NCBI RefSeq assembly: GCF_039621805.1 | Contig: NZ_CP155076.1 | Coordinates: forward strand, 186,001 to 250,000 | Reading direction: 5' to 3' | Source: Paraburkholderia sp. PREW-6R | GTDB lineage: Bacteria; Pseudomonadota; Gammaproteobacteria; Burkholderiales; Burkholderiaceae | Length of the DNA stretch: 64,000 bases | Part shown: piece after piece, positions 44,738-51,720 of the stretch | How the letters are laid out: each line of letters opens with the position of its first letter | Position numbering within the stretch: position 1 is the first letter of the stretch | Notes under the pieces: generated by a model | Told to the model about the DNA's origin: nothing | Databases searched by the model: none | What the model saw: only the letters and a program-made list of their open reading frames with translations | Position numbers and translations under genes: made by a program

Positions 44738-47700
44738 TTACGGCACATGGCTTTGCTCGTTCCGGCCAGCCCCCGGCTGCACCCCGACCACGCCCCGGCC
44801 ATGCTCCGGCTGCTCGACACCTTGCCCCGGCCACTCGCCGTCAATGGTGAGCTTTTCCGGGTCGATCAGCCCACACAGGTGGGCAGCCTCATCCCCTTCG
44901 CCGTCGTAAACCAGTTCGTATTCCGATGCACTGCGACGGCTCACGCTGTAGGCCGTCACATATTCCAGCTCCACCAGCCGCGACAGGTGCAGCTTCAGTT
45001 GCGAATCGCCCCAGCGCGTGATGTCGCGCAGGTCACGCCGCGTAAAGCGGAACTCCCCCTGCCGCACCTCCAGCGCCTCGCACCGCGCCTTCACCCAGCC
45101 GCGCAGCAACGTCAGAAGCCGCCGCGTCTGCGGCGGCAGCTCATCGAGCGTGCGGCCCAGCACGTCATGCGCAATGCGGTTCGCCAGTGCAATATCGGCA
45201 CGCGTTACCTCGATGTAGTCGAGCGTCTGGCCGCGATGCTGCACGCGTTTCACCTCCCGCTGGTGCTGGTGCAGCAGCGCAATCGAGCGGATCAGCGTCA
45301 GGTATTTCACGTGGTCCCGGCGCATGCGCGTCTTGTCATCCAGAAACGTCAGCAGGTGCGCGAACGGATTGACCACGTGCACCGGTTTCAGCAACCGCTG
45401 CGCATTGCGGTGCAGCTCCGTGATGGCCTCGCGATCCGCCCCGGCCAGCAGCCCTTCGAGCGTCTGCGCGGCCCGCTGCCGTGCATGGATCGCCCGCGTC
45501 TGCTCGCGCGTCTCGTTGATCGTCAGCACCATGCACCGGTTCAGCAACTCCTCATCGACGTCGATCGCGGTCGTTGTCAGCATCAGCATCACCGGCCCCT
45601 TCACGCGGTACTGCTTCGTCACCAGGTTGCCCGTCGTCTCGTCCTTGCCCGTGCTCGCAATCGTCAGCTCACCGTCGCTCTGCAACAGCTTGAGCGCATA
45701 CGCGGCCTGCCGCACGCCCTCTTCTTCGGCAATCGCCAGGATCTTGTGCTGCAGATCCGTTTCACCGAGGTAGAACAGACTCTGCCCGGTCATCGCACTA
45801 TATTGAATCCGCTCCTCGTCGGGCATCAGGTTCAGCACCGCATCCATCAGGCTGCTCTTGCCCGCCGCGCTGGTCGACTGGATCAGGATCGCCAGCGGCG
45901 CATCGAGCTTGCGCGACACCGCCGCGAGATACCCGGCCAGCAGGTTCGCAGATTCGCCGACGATCCCGCAGCGCTCCATGTCGGCCACGATCCGCCCAAC
46001 GAGATCCGGCGACTTCAGCAGGTCCAGCGCGCTACGCTGCTGCACCTCATCGAGCAGCGGCGCGGCGTCCTTCGGCGCGAGCGCCGCCGTGATCGCCTCG
46101 TCCTGCAACGTCTCGAGCTTCAGCAGCACACGCCCGAGATCGCGCTTCACCGTGTCGTCCTGCGCGCCGAGTTCGGACGCCGCCTGTCTGATGAACGCGG
46201 CCCGCTGCTTCGCGCTGTACACGTCCAGCGTATCGACGTGGTAACCGTTTTCATTGCGCACCTGCACGTTCACCCGCATCTGGTCCGGCCCGAGGTTCTT
46301 CTGCCAGCCGCGAATCCGCCATTGCCGCTCACCGAAGCTCAGCAGCAGCTCACCCGCCGCGCCTTCGGTTGCAACCGGTTCCGGCTCCGGTGCCGCCGAC
46401 GCAGCCGCCGGGATCGGTGGCAACTCAGTGGACAACTCTGGCTGCAGCGGTTCATCAACGGCAGGCGTGGCAGCTAAAGAGGAAACAGCCAGAGTCGATT
46501 CCGGTGCCGGCTCAACAGCAGGCGTCGGCGGCGACGGCGAGGCCTGCACGACCGGAGGCGCTTCCTTTCTAGCTGCCGGCGGGGGCGCGGGCGTGGCCAC
46601 CGTCGTCACACCCGGCCGCGATCCCTTCCCTAACCATTCGGCCTGTTGCAGCAGCAGCCCCAGGCTCTTTTCCGCTGGCTGCACCTTGCCCGCGTATCCG
46701 TTCGCATCCATCCCCTTCGGGAACAGCACGCGGAAGCATTCGATGCCCGACTCCAGCAGCTCGACCGCGAGCTTGTCGGCCGCCGAATTGCCCGCGTCGT
46801 CACGGTCATACGCGATCAGCACCCGCCGCGTGCCGTGGCGTTTCAGCGCCGACCAGTGATCGTCGGTGAAGCCGTTCACGCCGTAGGCCGCGATCACGTT
46901 GCGATAGCCCGCGCACCAGAACGTCATCGCATCGAGCAGCGACTCGCACACGATGATCTCGCGATCGGCCATCAGTGCCGACACGTTCCACACACCGCGC
47001 AGCGACGCACCCAGATACAGGTGCCGCGGCTGCTCCTTCGTCAGCTTGTGCTCCGACGCCGTGCGGCGACCGTACATCTGCCACACCCGGCCCTGCTCCT
47101 CGTCGTCCTCTTCACCCAGCACCGGCACCACCACACAACCGCCCAACTGCTCGTAACCCGTCTCGCGCAACACCCCCAGCCGCCGCAACTGCTCACGCAC
47201 CGCCTGACCCGCCACGGTGTGCTTTTTCGGGAGCCGGTACGTCAGTGTCGAATTCCCGTAACCCAGCCTGAACCGCTCGATCAGCTCCGGGTGATTCAGG
47301 CCTCGACCCGTCAGATACGCCAACCCCTGTGGGTTCTCCTTCAGCGTCGCGTGGTAGAACTCCACCACCCGCGACAGCAACGCCTGATCTTCCGTCACAT
47401 TCTCGGCTAACGAAGGAAGCGGCCGTACATGAGAACGCGCCACGCCCACCCGGTCACCATCGAGTGGTGCACCGTGCCTGAGCAACTGCACCGCGTGCGG
47501 CAGCGACACACCTTGCGTCTTCATCACCCAGTCCAGCACCGAGCCACCCGCCCCGCAACCGAAGCAGTGATACAGGTTCTTCGATTCGGTGATGACCAGG
47601 CTCGGCGTCGCGTCCTCATGGAACACGCAGCGCATCACCCAGTCACGGCCCCGCCGCACCAGCGCATGCCCCTGACTCTCGATCAGGCGCTTGAGCGACA

Positions 47701-47752
47701 CCTCGCTTTTAAGCCGCTCCAGCTCCTCTTTCGCGATCGGGATTGCAGGCAT
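44738..47752 (-). CDS. Primase-like CHC2-Toprim-ATPase protein of element A
   Basis: 1004 residues. A CHC2 zinc finger at the start (Cys42, His45, Cys63, Cys66 in RCVFHED and YHCFGCGAGG) is followed by DnaG-like and Toprim domains (IIVCESLLDAM; RVLIAYDRDDAGNSAADKL at about 300-330). A Pro/Ala-rich linker at about 385-450 leads to an AAA+ type ATPase with Walker A STSAAGKSS near 630 and Walker B HKILAIAEEEG near 670. A winged-helix-like C-terminus ends the protein. Such primase-helicases initiate replication of phage satellites and plasmids, suggesting an excised circle replicates. The C-terminus is shorter than in element B because a stop occurs before the shared LLAAGVRG ending. Confidence 0.85.
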   Translation of the reverse strand: MPAIPIAKEELERLKSEVSLKRLIESQGHALVRRGRDWVMRCVFHEDATPSLVITESKNLYHCFGCGAGGSVLDWVMKTQGVSLPHAVQLLRHGAPLDGDRVGVARSHVRPLPSLAENVTEDQALLSRVVEFYHATLKENPQGLAYLTGRGLNHPELIERFRLGYGNSTLTYRLPKKHTVAGQAVREQLRRLGVLRETGYEQLGGCVVVPVLGEEDDEEQGRVWQMYGRRTASEHKLTKEQPRHLYLGASLRGVWNVSALMADREIIVCESLLDAMTFWCAGYRNVIAAYGVNGFTDDHWSALKRHGTRRVLIAYDRDDAGNSAADKLAVELLESGIECFRVLFPKGMDANGYAGKVQPAEKSLGLLLQQAEWLGKGSRPGVTTVATPAPPPAARKEAPPVVQASPSPPTPAVEPAPESTLAVSSLAATPAVDEPLQPELSTELPPIPAAASAAPEPEPVATEGAAGELLLSFGERQWRIRGWQKNLGPDQMRVNVQVRNENGYHVDTLDVYSAKQRAAFIRQAASELGAQDDTVKRDLGRVLLKLETLQDEAITAALAPKDAAPLLDEVQQRSALDLLKSPDLVGRIVADMERCGIVGESANLLAGYLAAVSRKLDAPLAILIQSTSAAGKSSLMDAVLNLMPDEERIQYSAMTGQSLFYLGETDLQHKILAIAEEEGVRQAAYALKLLQSDGELTIASTGKDETTGNLVTKQYRVKGPVMLMLTTTAIDVDEELLNRCMVLTINETREQTRAIHARQRAAQTLEGLLAGADREAITELHRNAQRLLKPVHVVNPFAHLLTFLDDKTRMRRDHVKYLTLIRSIALLHQHQREVKRVQHRGQTLDYIEVTRADIALANRIAHDVLGRTLDELPPQTRRLLTLLRGWVKARCEALEVRQGEFRFTRRDLRDITRWGDSQLKLHLSRLVELEYVTAYSVSRRSASEYELVYDGEGDEAAHLCGLIDPEKLTIDGEWPGQGVEQPEHGRGVVGVQPGAGRNEQSHVP

Positions 47753-47812
47753 CGTTTTCGGCTCTCCGCTAAAAACCTGTCAAGGGGGTTTTAAAAGAAA
47801 TAACTCGATCTC

Positions 47813-47837
47813 AGTATACGTCATAATGACGTATACT
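47813..47837. promoter_or_regulatory. Operator palindrome between regulator and primase operon (element A)
   Basis: AGTATACGTCAT (47813-47824), one base, ATGACGTATACT (47826-47837): a perfect 12-bp inverted repeat between the divergent primase-like gene and Xre gene. It recurs in element B at the same relative place and is the likely binding site of the Xre protein. Confidence 0.8.
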
Positions 47838-47869
47838 CAACGGCAATTTGCAAACCTTGGGGTATCTTC

Positions 47870-48277
47870 ATGGCTGTCCACACGCACGAAGCATTCGCCC
47901 AAGCCATGCCAGCCTTGCCGATCACCGACGACGACCGAGCTTTTTTTGTTGCCCTGGGCGAACGCATGGCGCAGTTCCGCAAGGCGCGCAACATCACACA
48001 GGTGCAAATCGCGCAGAGCCTTGGTCTGACGCAGCAAACCTACCAGTCGTATGAAGTCGGGCGAAGGCGCATTCCGGTTTCAGCACTGCCCGCCGTCGCA
48101 CGCGCCCTGTCCGTTTCGCTGGAAGATCTGTTCGGGGAGTCGGACAGCACGACGCGCAAGCGCGGCCCCGCGCCGAAGTGGCAGAAGCAGATCGAGGCCA
48201 TCGCACAACTGCCTAAAGCAAGGCAGCAGTTCATCGCACAGATGCTCGACGCCGTGCTGGCGCAAGCCCAGCACTAA
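47870..48277 (+). CDS. Xre-family transcriptional regulator of element A
   Basis: 135 residues with a Cro/CI helix-turn-helix at about 35-80 (RKARNITQVQIAQSLGLTQQ, TYQSYEVGRRRIPVSALPAV) and a conserved C-terminal part (RKRGPAPKWQKQIEAIAQLP) ending LDAVLAQAQH. It should repress, and perhaps switch, the divergent primase-recombinase operon through the 25-bp palindrome 32 bases upstream. About 70 percent similar by eye to the regulator of element B. A strong terminator follows at 48308-48333. Confidence 0.9.
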   Translation: MAVHTHEAFAQAMPALPITDDDRAFFVALGERMAQFRKARNITQVQIAQSLGLTQQTYQSYEVGRRRIPVSALPAVARALSVSLEDLFGESDSTTRKRGPAPKWQKQIEAIAQLPKARQQFIAQMLDAVLAQAQH

Positions 48278-48307
48278 ACCCCACCGCCTCCCTGGCGGCT
48301 AACGAAC

Positions 48308-48333
48308 AAACCCCGGCGCTCGGGCCGGGGTTT
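48308..48333 (+). terminator. Rho-independent terminator after the Xre gene (element A)
   Basis: AAACCCCGGC (48308-48317) pairs with GCCGGGGTTT (48324-48333) around a short loop, with a T run shortly downstream (48342-48346). Element B has the same trailing GG-TTTTTCTCTTT sequence. Confidence 0.75.
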
Positions 48334-48490
48334 GGGGGCGGTTTTTCTCTTTCTAAATACACTGAACCCACGGCCATCGCATGATCAATGCGGTTTCCAA
48401 AGGGCGCAGCCCTTTGGGCACGATATGGAAATGGAAACGCGTAGGCGTTTCTGTTTACATATCCAACGTGCCTCCCGGCACCCCCGTTTT

Positions 48491-48644
48491 TGATAGCTCC
48501 ATGCACGACCAATGCACATCCGGAGCAGTTCCATAGCAGTTCCATAGCAGTTCCATAGCAGTCCCGAAGCAGTTCCGAAGCAGTTCCGAAGCACATCCAA
48601 AGCAGGTCCAGGGCGGCTTCGGGGAAGATTCAGTGCACATCCAG
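48491..48644. repeat. Iteron-like array of 11-bp repeats (element A)
   Basis: Consecutive 11-bp units: AGCAGTTCCAT three times (48524-48556), AGCAGTCCCGA, AGCAGTTCCGA twice, then the variants AGCACATCCAA, AGCAGGTCCAG and more divergent units to 48644; upstream units TGCACATCCGG and TGCACGACCAA extend it to about 48491. About 14 units keep exact 11-bp phasing, one helical turn. Located within an element encoding a primase, this is a good candidate for a replication origin. All three minus-strand frames are open across it only because of the repeat structure. Confidence 0.65.
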
Positions 48645-48785
48645 GGCGCTTTTCCGCAGGCCATCACCCAGTTGGCCATTCTGTGCCCGTTTTGCACGCT
48701 TTCTGTAACGGCGTGGGTTTGCCGGGTTTTTGCAAGCGCTTTGGCGCGTGCGTGATGTGTGTAGCTATCCAAGGGGGCTTTCAGA

Positions 48786-48953
48786 ATGAAACACCACCGG
48801 CAATTACCCAATTCCACGCCCGCACCGGCCGTCCGGCAACACGACGAACATCGCGTTATTGTCGATGCGTGGATCGCACGCGCGATCGACGGAATCAGGG
48901 AGATGCACGGCAACGAGGAAGCCCGCAGGGAAGTCGCAAAAAGGCTTTTCTAG
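48786..48953 (+). CDS. Small protein with REVAKRLF C-terminus (element A)
   Basis: 55 residues from the ATG at 48786 with AGGGGG upstream (MKHHRQLPNSTPAPAVRQHD), ending REMHGNEEARREVAKRLF. The last part matches the small protein of element B (KEMHRNEDFRREVAKRLF), and the DNA just upstream (CGTGCGT-ATGTGTGT) is also shared, which supports it as a real gene. The N-terminal part is disordered; the tail is a single amphipathic helix. Possible roles are an excisionase-like factor or a replication adaptor, but no evidence decides. Confidence 0.65.
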   Translation: MKHHRQLPNSTPAPAVRQHDEHRVIVDAWIARAIDGIREMHGNEEARREVAKRLF

Positions 48954-49038
48954 CGGCTGAGCATCAAGCACGCGATCGCCGAGGAACGGAGCAAACCAGG
49001 CGGCAGCGCCGCCACGCTCGCCGACGCCATAAAGCACG

Positions 49039-49059
49039 AACCCGGCACGTGGCCGGGTT
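49039..49059 (+). terminator. Hairpin after the small protein gene (element A)
   Basis: AACCCGGC ... GCCGGGTT hairpin with a four-to-five-base loop. A matching hairpin is at 56359-56382 in element B, preceded in both by the similar sequence GCCGACNCCNTAAAG. Confidence 0.6.
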
Positions 49060-49128
49060 CGTCTCACTGCTGCTGTCGGGGGCAATAACCGGCAGCGCTA
49101 GCCTATCGCTGCTGCTGCAGCGAACACT

Positions 49129-49416
49129 TTAAGTTGGCCTCCGCAATAGAGCTGCACTCCATACTTTCTCAAACTCTGCTCGACCGATTTCTACCGGAAT
49201 GAACTGCGGATCACTCGCTATTTCCGTCAACGAAGGAAGCGGCTCCTTGCTCAGCCCCGACCCACCGACCGAACAGGAAGCATCAGCGAATCCCATGCGT
49301 CCATCAGCATAAATTTCGACCTTCCTACGTTCCCACTGATTACCGTCGATTTCGCTGTAAATGAACACCGGCTCCGAGGGAAGGTCATGAATCCACTTAA
49401 CGCATAAATATTTCAT
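49129..49416 (-). CDS. cdiI: Immunity protein CdiI2 (DUF6881-like)
   Basis: 95 residues (MKYLCVKWIHDLPSEPVFIY) with the DUF6881 pattern: KVEIYADGRMGFADA, GGSGLSKEPLPSLTEIASDP and FIPVEIGRAEFEKVW. This small family is repeatedly found next to polymorphic toxins. The start overlaps the toxin stop as ATGA, so toxin and immunity are coupled. It should neutralise the HYD1-type ADP-ribosyltransferase of CT2. Its 3-prime end is close to the small-protein end of element A. Confidence 0.8.
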   Translation of the reverse strand: MKYLCVKWIHDLPSEPVFIYSEIDGNQWERRKVEIYADGRMGFADASCSVGGSGLSKEPLPSLTEIASDPQFIPVEIGRAEFEKVWSAALLRRPT

Positions 49417-50315
49417 TTTCCCTTCACCGTCCCGCTGCCAACTATTCGTCCAGTGAGATCAAGCGGCGTCTCGTTAGGTATAACGAAGACACCCGGCCGA
49501 CCTTGAATGACATTCAAACCACTGACGTCAACTGCAACGAAGTTTGTATATCGAGCCCCTTGGAACGGGTTGTTAATGAAGGCTCTCGACAGTTGGGCTG
49601 GGGTCAGCGTATCCGGCGAAATGTCCGAGAGATATTGACCGTTACCATATCGAACATCGTTCGGGTTAAGGGCCTTCAACGACGGATTCAACGATCCGGA
49701 GTCGATAATCCCATTCATGCCCGATTCGTTCGTGTAATGGTACAACGTCGACGGCGTACCCGCAGGCGGCGTTCCCTTGCCGACTACGAGACTCTCGCCA
49801 GCCTGCTCTTCATCAACTGCTCCACCGCTCTGCGGCAACACCTGGTGCGTGTACGTATGCTCGTTGATCTTTTCCGGATCTTCGCCGCAGTTGTGGCCCG
49901 TCGCACACGTGTTGTTCAGCGTCTCGTTCTGCGCTGCGGTCACTGCACCCTGAACATTCTGACCCAACAAACCGGCTGCGGCCCCACCCAGCAACGTCGT
50001 TGCAGCGACGATCGCCGCGAGCTGGCCCGGGTCCGCCACGCCCTGCCCACCCGTTACCGCTGTGGCTATCGTGTTTGCCGTCGCCGCCGAGATCGCCCCG
50101 CCAATCGCACCGCTTGCGCATCCGGTGCCTTCGGCCGCACTCGCGGCACATCCCAGTGCCGCGTGTGCCAGGTCATACCCGACGGACCCTTGCGCCAGAA
50201 TCGACGTGCTGTCCATCCCGGCATTGCCGATCGCGTAGGCCCCGGCCGCCGCGACATTACTGACCGCATCATTTTTCAGGTTCGTCAGGAAGCTGCCACC
50301 TTCAATCGCAGTCTG
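49413..50315 (-). CDS. Orphan CdiA C-terminal region CT2: HYD1-type ADP-ribosyltransferase
   Basis: Begins at the core as QTAIEGGSFLTNLKNDAVSN (50315 on), followed by the pre-toxin region (LAHAALGCAASAAEGTGCAS, QNVQGAVTAAQNETLNNTC). The variable part has the linker QSGGAVDEEQAG and the toxin STLYHYTNESGMNGIIDSGS, NGQYLSDISPDTLTPAQLSR and TNFVAVDVSGLNV. HYT...YLSD is the hallmark of HYD1-type ADP-ribosyltransferase toxins, with catalytic His in HYT. No stop interrupts it, but it lacks the secretion and receptor domains. The first ATG is at 50216. It therefore serves as a silent cassette unless recombined onto a cdiA. Confidence 0.82.
   Translation of the reverse strand, partial: QTAIEGGSFLTNLKNDAVSNVAAAGAYAIGNAGMDSTSILAQGSVGYDLAHAALGCAASAAEGTGCASGAIGGAISAATANTIATAVTGGQGVADPGQLAAIVAATTLLGGAAAGLLGQNVQGAVTAAQNETLNNTCATGHNCGEDPEKINEHTYTHQVLPQSGGAVDEEQAGESLVVGKGTPPAGTPSTLYHYTNESGMNGIIDSGSLNPSLKALNPNDVRYGNGQYLSDISPDTLTPAQLSRAFINNPFQGARYTNFVAVDVSGLNVIQGRPGVFVIPNETPLDLTGRIVGSGTVKGK
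50305..50315. repeat. Core direct repeat 2 (putative att site)
   Basis: ATCGCAGTCTG, identical to the cores at 42650-42660 and 57645-57655, at the 5-prime limit of CT2. It separates elements A and B. Confidence 0.7.
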
Positions 50316-50318
50316 TAA

Positions 50319-50364
50319 AACCCCTGACGCGACCCGCGTTCACCACGCCCCGCAACCCCTGACG
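50319..50364. repeat. Paired arm repeats at the end of element B
   Basis: AACCCCTGACG at 50319-50329 and 50354-50364, the same spacing (35 bp) and the same distance from the core as in element A. Confidence 0.6.
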
Positions 50365-50637
50365 CCATGCGGCCTTGCAACGGCAAACGTCCTGATGCGA
50401 TCCTGCTTTCCAGATTTTTTGCCCCGACGCACTTTTCCAGCGTGCAATCAGAAACGTTTTAAAGAGCGATGCGCAGCAGTCTCCCGCGCGCGGATGCACG
50501 GAGTCTAACCGCGCTGCGCCGGTCAAACTGTCAAGGTTTGTGAAGCCGCCTGGCGGCTAAAGGAGAGGCACTGGTTGCCCAAGGCTGGATGCCGAAGCTG
50601 GTTTGGCAGGAACGGCCGGTGGGGATGGATGGAGAGC

Positions 50638-51717
50638 TTACTCGCCGCTTTCCTCTGCCGCCTCGTCATCGAGCGCGACCATCAGCCTGGCCGCCGTCGT
50701 GACGGGTCCGTCTTCGTTGAGGATCGGATTCTGCATCGTGCGCGCGAGCCGCGCCGGATGCGTCGCCGTGTGAATCTCCTTCAGCGCACGGATGCTCACC
50801 CGCGTATAGACCTGCGTCGTCTTGATGTCGACGTGTCCCAGCATCGCCTGGATGAACCGCACGTCCGCCCCGTTCTCCAGCATCTGCGTGGCCATCGCAT
50901 GCCGGAACATGTGACAGCTGCCAATCGGCCCCAGCCCCGCCGCGTGCACGTAGTCCCGCACCATCCGCGTCATCCGGTTGTCCGAGAACGACTCCCCCGC
51001 CACCGTCAGGAACAGCGTGCCGTCATCACCCGCCAGGGCCAGCTCCGGGCGGACTTCGTCCCGGTACTTCGCGATCCACGCCAGCGCCCGCTCCCCGATC
51101 GGCACCATCCGGTCCTTCCTGCCTTTACCCTGCCGGATCATCACCGTGCCGCGCTCGTAGTCCACCTCGCGCTGTTGCAGCCCAATCACCTCCATGCGAC
51201 GCATTCCCGTGCTGTACAGCGTCTCCAGGATCGCACGGTCACGCACCCCCGTCGGCGTCTCCAGGTTCGGCATGCCCAGCACCCGCTCCATCTCGCCGGG
51301 CGTCGGCACGTATTTCGGCAGCCTTTCTTCCTTGCGCGGCAGGTCCAGATCCGCGGCCGGGTTGTACAGCAGCCGGTTATTGCGCGTGAGCCACCGGAAC
51401 CACTTCTGCACCGGCACCGTCTGCCCCGCCTGGTGCGTCGCCGACAGCGGCGCGCCGTTCGCCTTGCGTTTCAGGAACAGGTGCCGCTGGTAGCGCTCAA
51501 GGATCGGCCGCGTGATCTCGTTGGGCCGCGTCAGCCCACGCTCATCACACCACGTCACGAAGTACCTCAGATACCGCTCCCACGTCAGCACCGAGCGCGG
51601 CGAGTAGTTCTTTTCCGCAAGCCACTCAAGGTAGTCCTTCATCTGACGGTACAGGCTCTGCGGATCGTGCGCCGGGCCAATCGGCGCGAACGGCTCGCGG
51701 CGGCCAAGGTTCGGCAT
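50638..51717 (-). CDS. Tyrosine recombinase of element B (XerC/D-like)
   Basis: 359 residues, nearly identical to the recombinase of element A and with the same catalytic set: Arg173 in TGMRRMEV, Lys198 in GKGRKDR, HMFRHAMATQ, LGHVDIKTTQ and Tyr304. Differences cluster at a few surface positions and in the last 30 residues. The start lies 3 bases after the stop of the primase-like gene, so the two are one operon under the 54886-54910 operator. It lies between the primase gene and the arm repeats next to the core, as an integrase would. Confidence 0.92.
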   Translation of the reverse strand: MPNLGRREPFAPIGPAHDPQSLYRQMKDYLEWLAEKNYSPRSVLTWERYLRYFVTWCDERGLTRPNEITRPILERYQRHLFLKRKANGAPLSATHQAGQTVPVQKWFRWLTRNNRLLYNPAADLDLPRKEERLPKYVPTPGEMERVLGMPNLETPTGVRDRAILETLYSTGMRRMEVIGLQQREVDYERGTVMIRQGKGRKDRMVPIGERALAWIAKYRDEVRPELALAGDDGTLFLTVAGESFSDNRMTRMVRDYVHAAGLGPIGSCHMFRHAMATQMLENGADVRFIQAMLGHVDIKTTQVYTRVSIRALKEIHTATHPARLARTMQNPILNEDGPVTTAARLMVALDDEAAEESGE

Positions 51718-51720
51718 CGC

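Larger units (their letters stand above)
42661..50315 (-). mobile_element. Putative CDI-cassette integrative element A (7,655 bp)
   Basis: Lies between core repeats 1 and 2. On the minus strand, in order from 50315: orphan toxin CT2 and cdiI2. Then come a small REVAKRLF protein gene (plus strand), an iteron-like array, an Xre regulator (plus), a primase-like gene, a tyrosine recombinase, a hypothetical gene (plus) and paired 11-bp arm repeats next to the core. The content and order match element B (50316-57655). The interpretation as one mobile unit that brought CT2-cdiI2 into cdiA is an inference from the three equal cores and the shared organisation. Confidence 0.65.

Noticed and set aside
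44690..46477. A 595-codon plus-strand frame over the primase-like gene of element A (and similar frames at 51973-52944 and 53587-54483 in element B)
   Set aside because: Antisense to conserved CHC2-Toprim-ATPase coding sequence. Presence in both elements follows from the conserved opposite strand.
48491..48644. Possible CRISPR array
   Set aside because: Units are 11 bp, directly adjacent, with no spacers and no cas genes.
48231..48913. Three overlapping minus-strand frames with repeated peptides such as ELLWNCYGTA
   Set aside because: They arise because an 11-bp repeat keeps all three frames open; better explained as a DNA repeat array.
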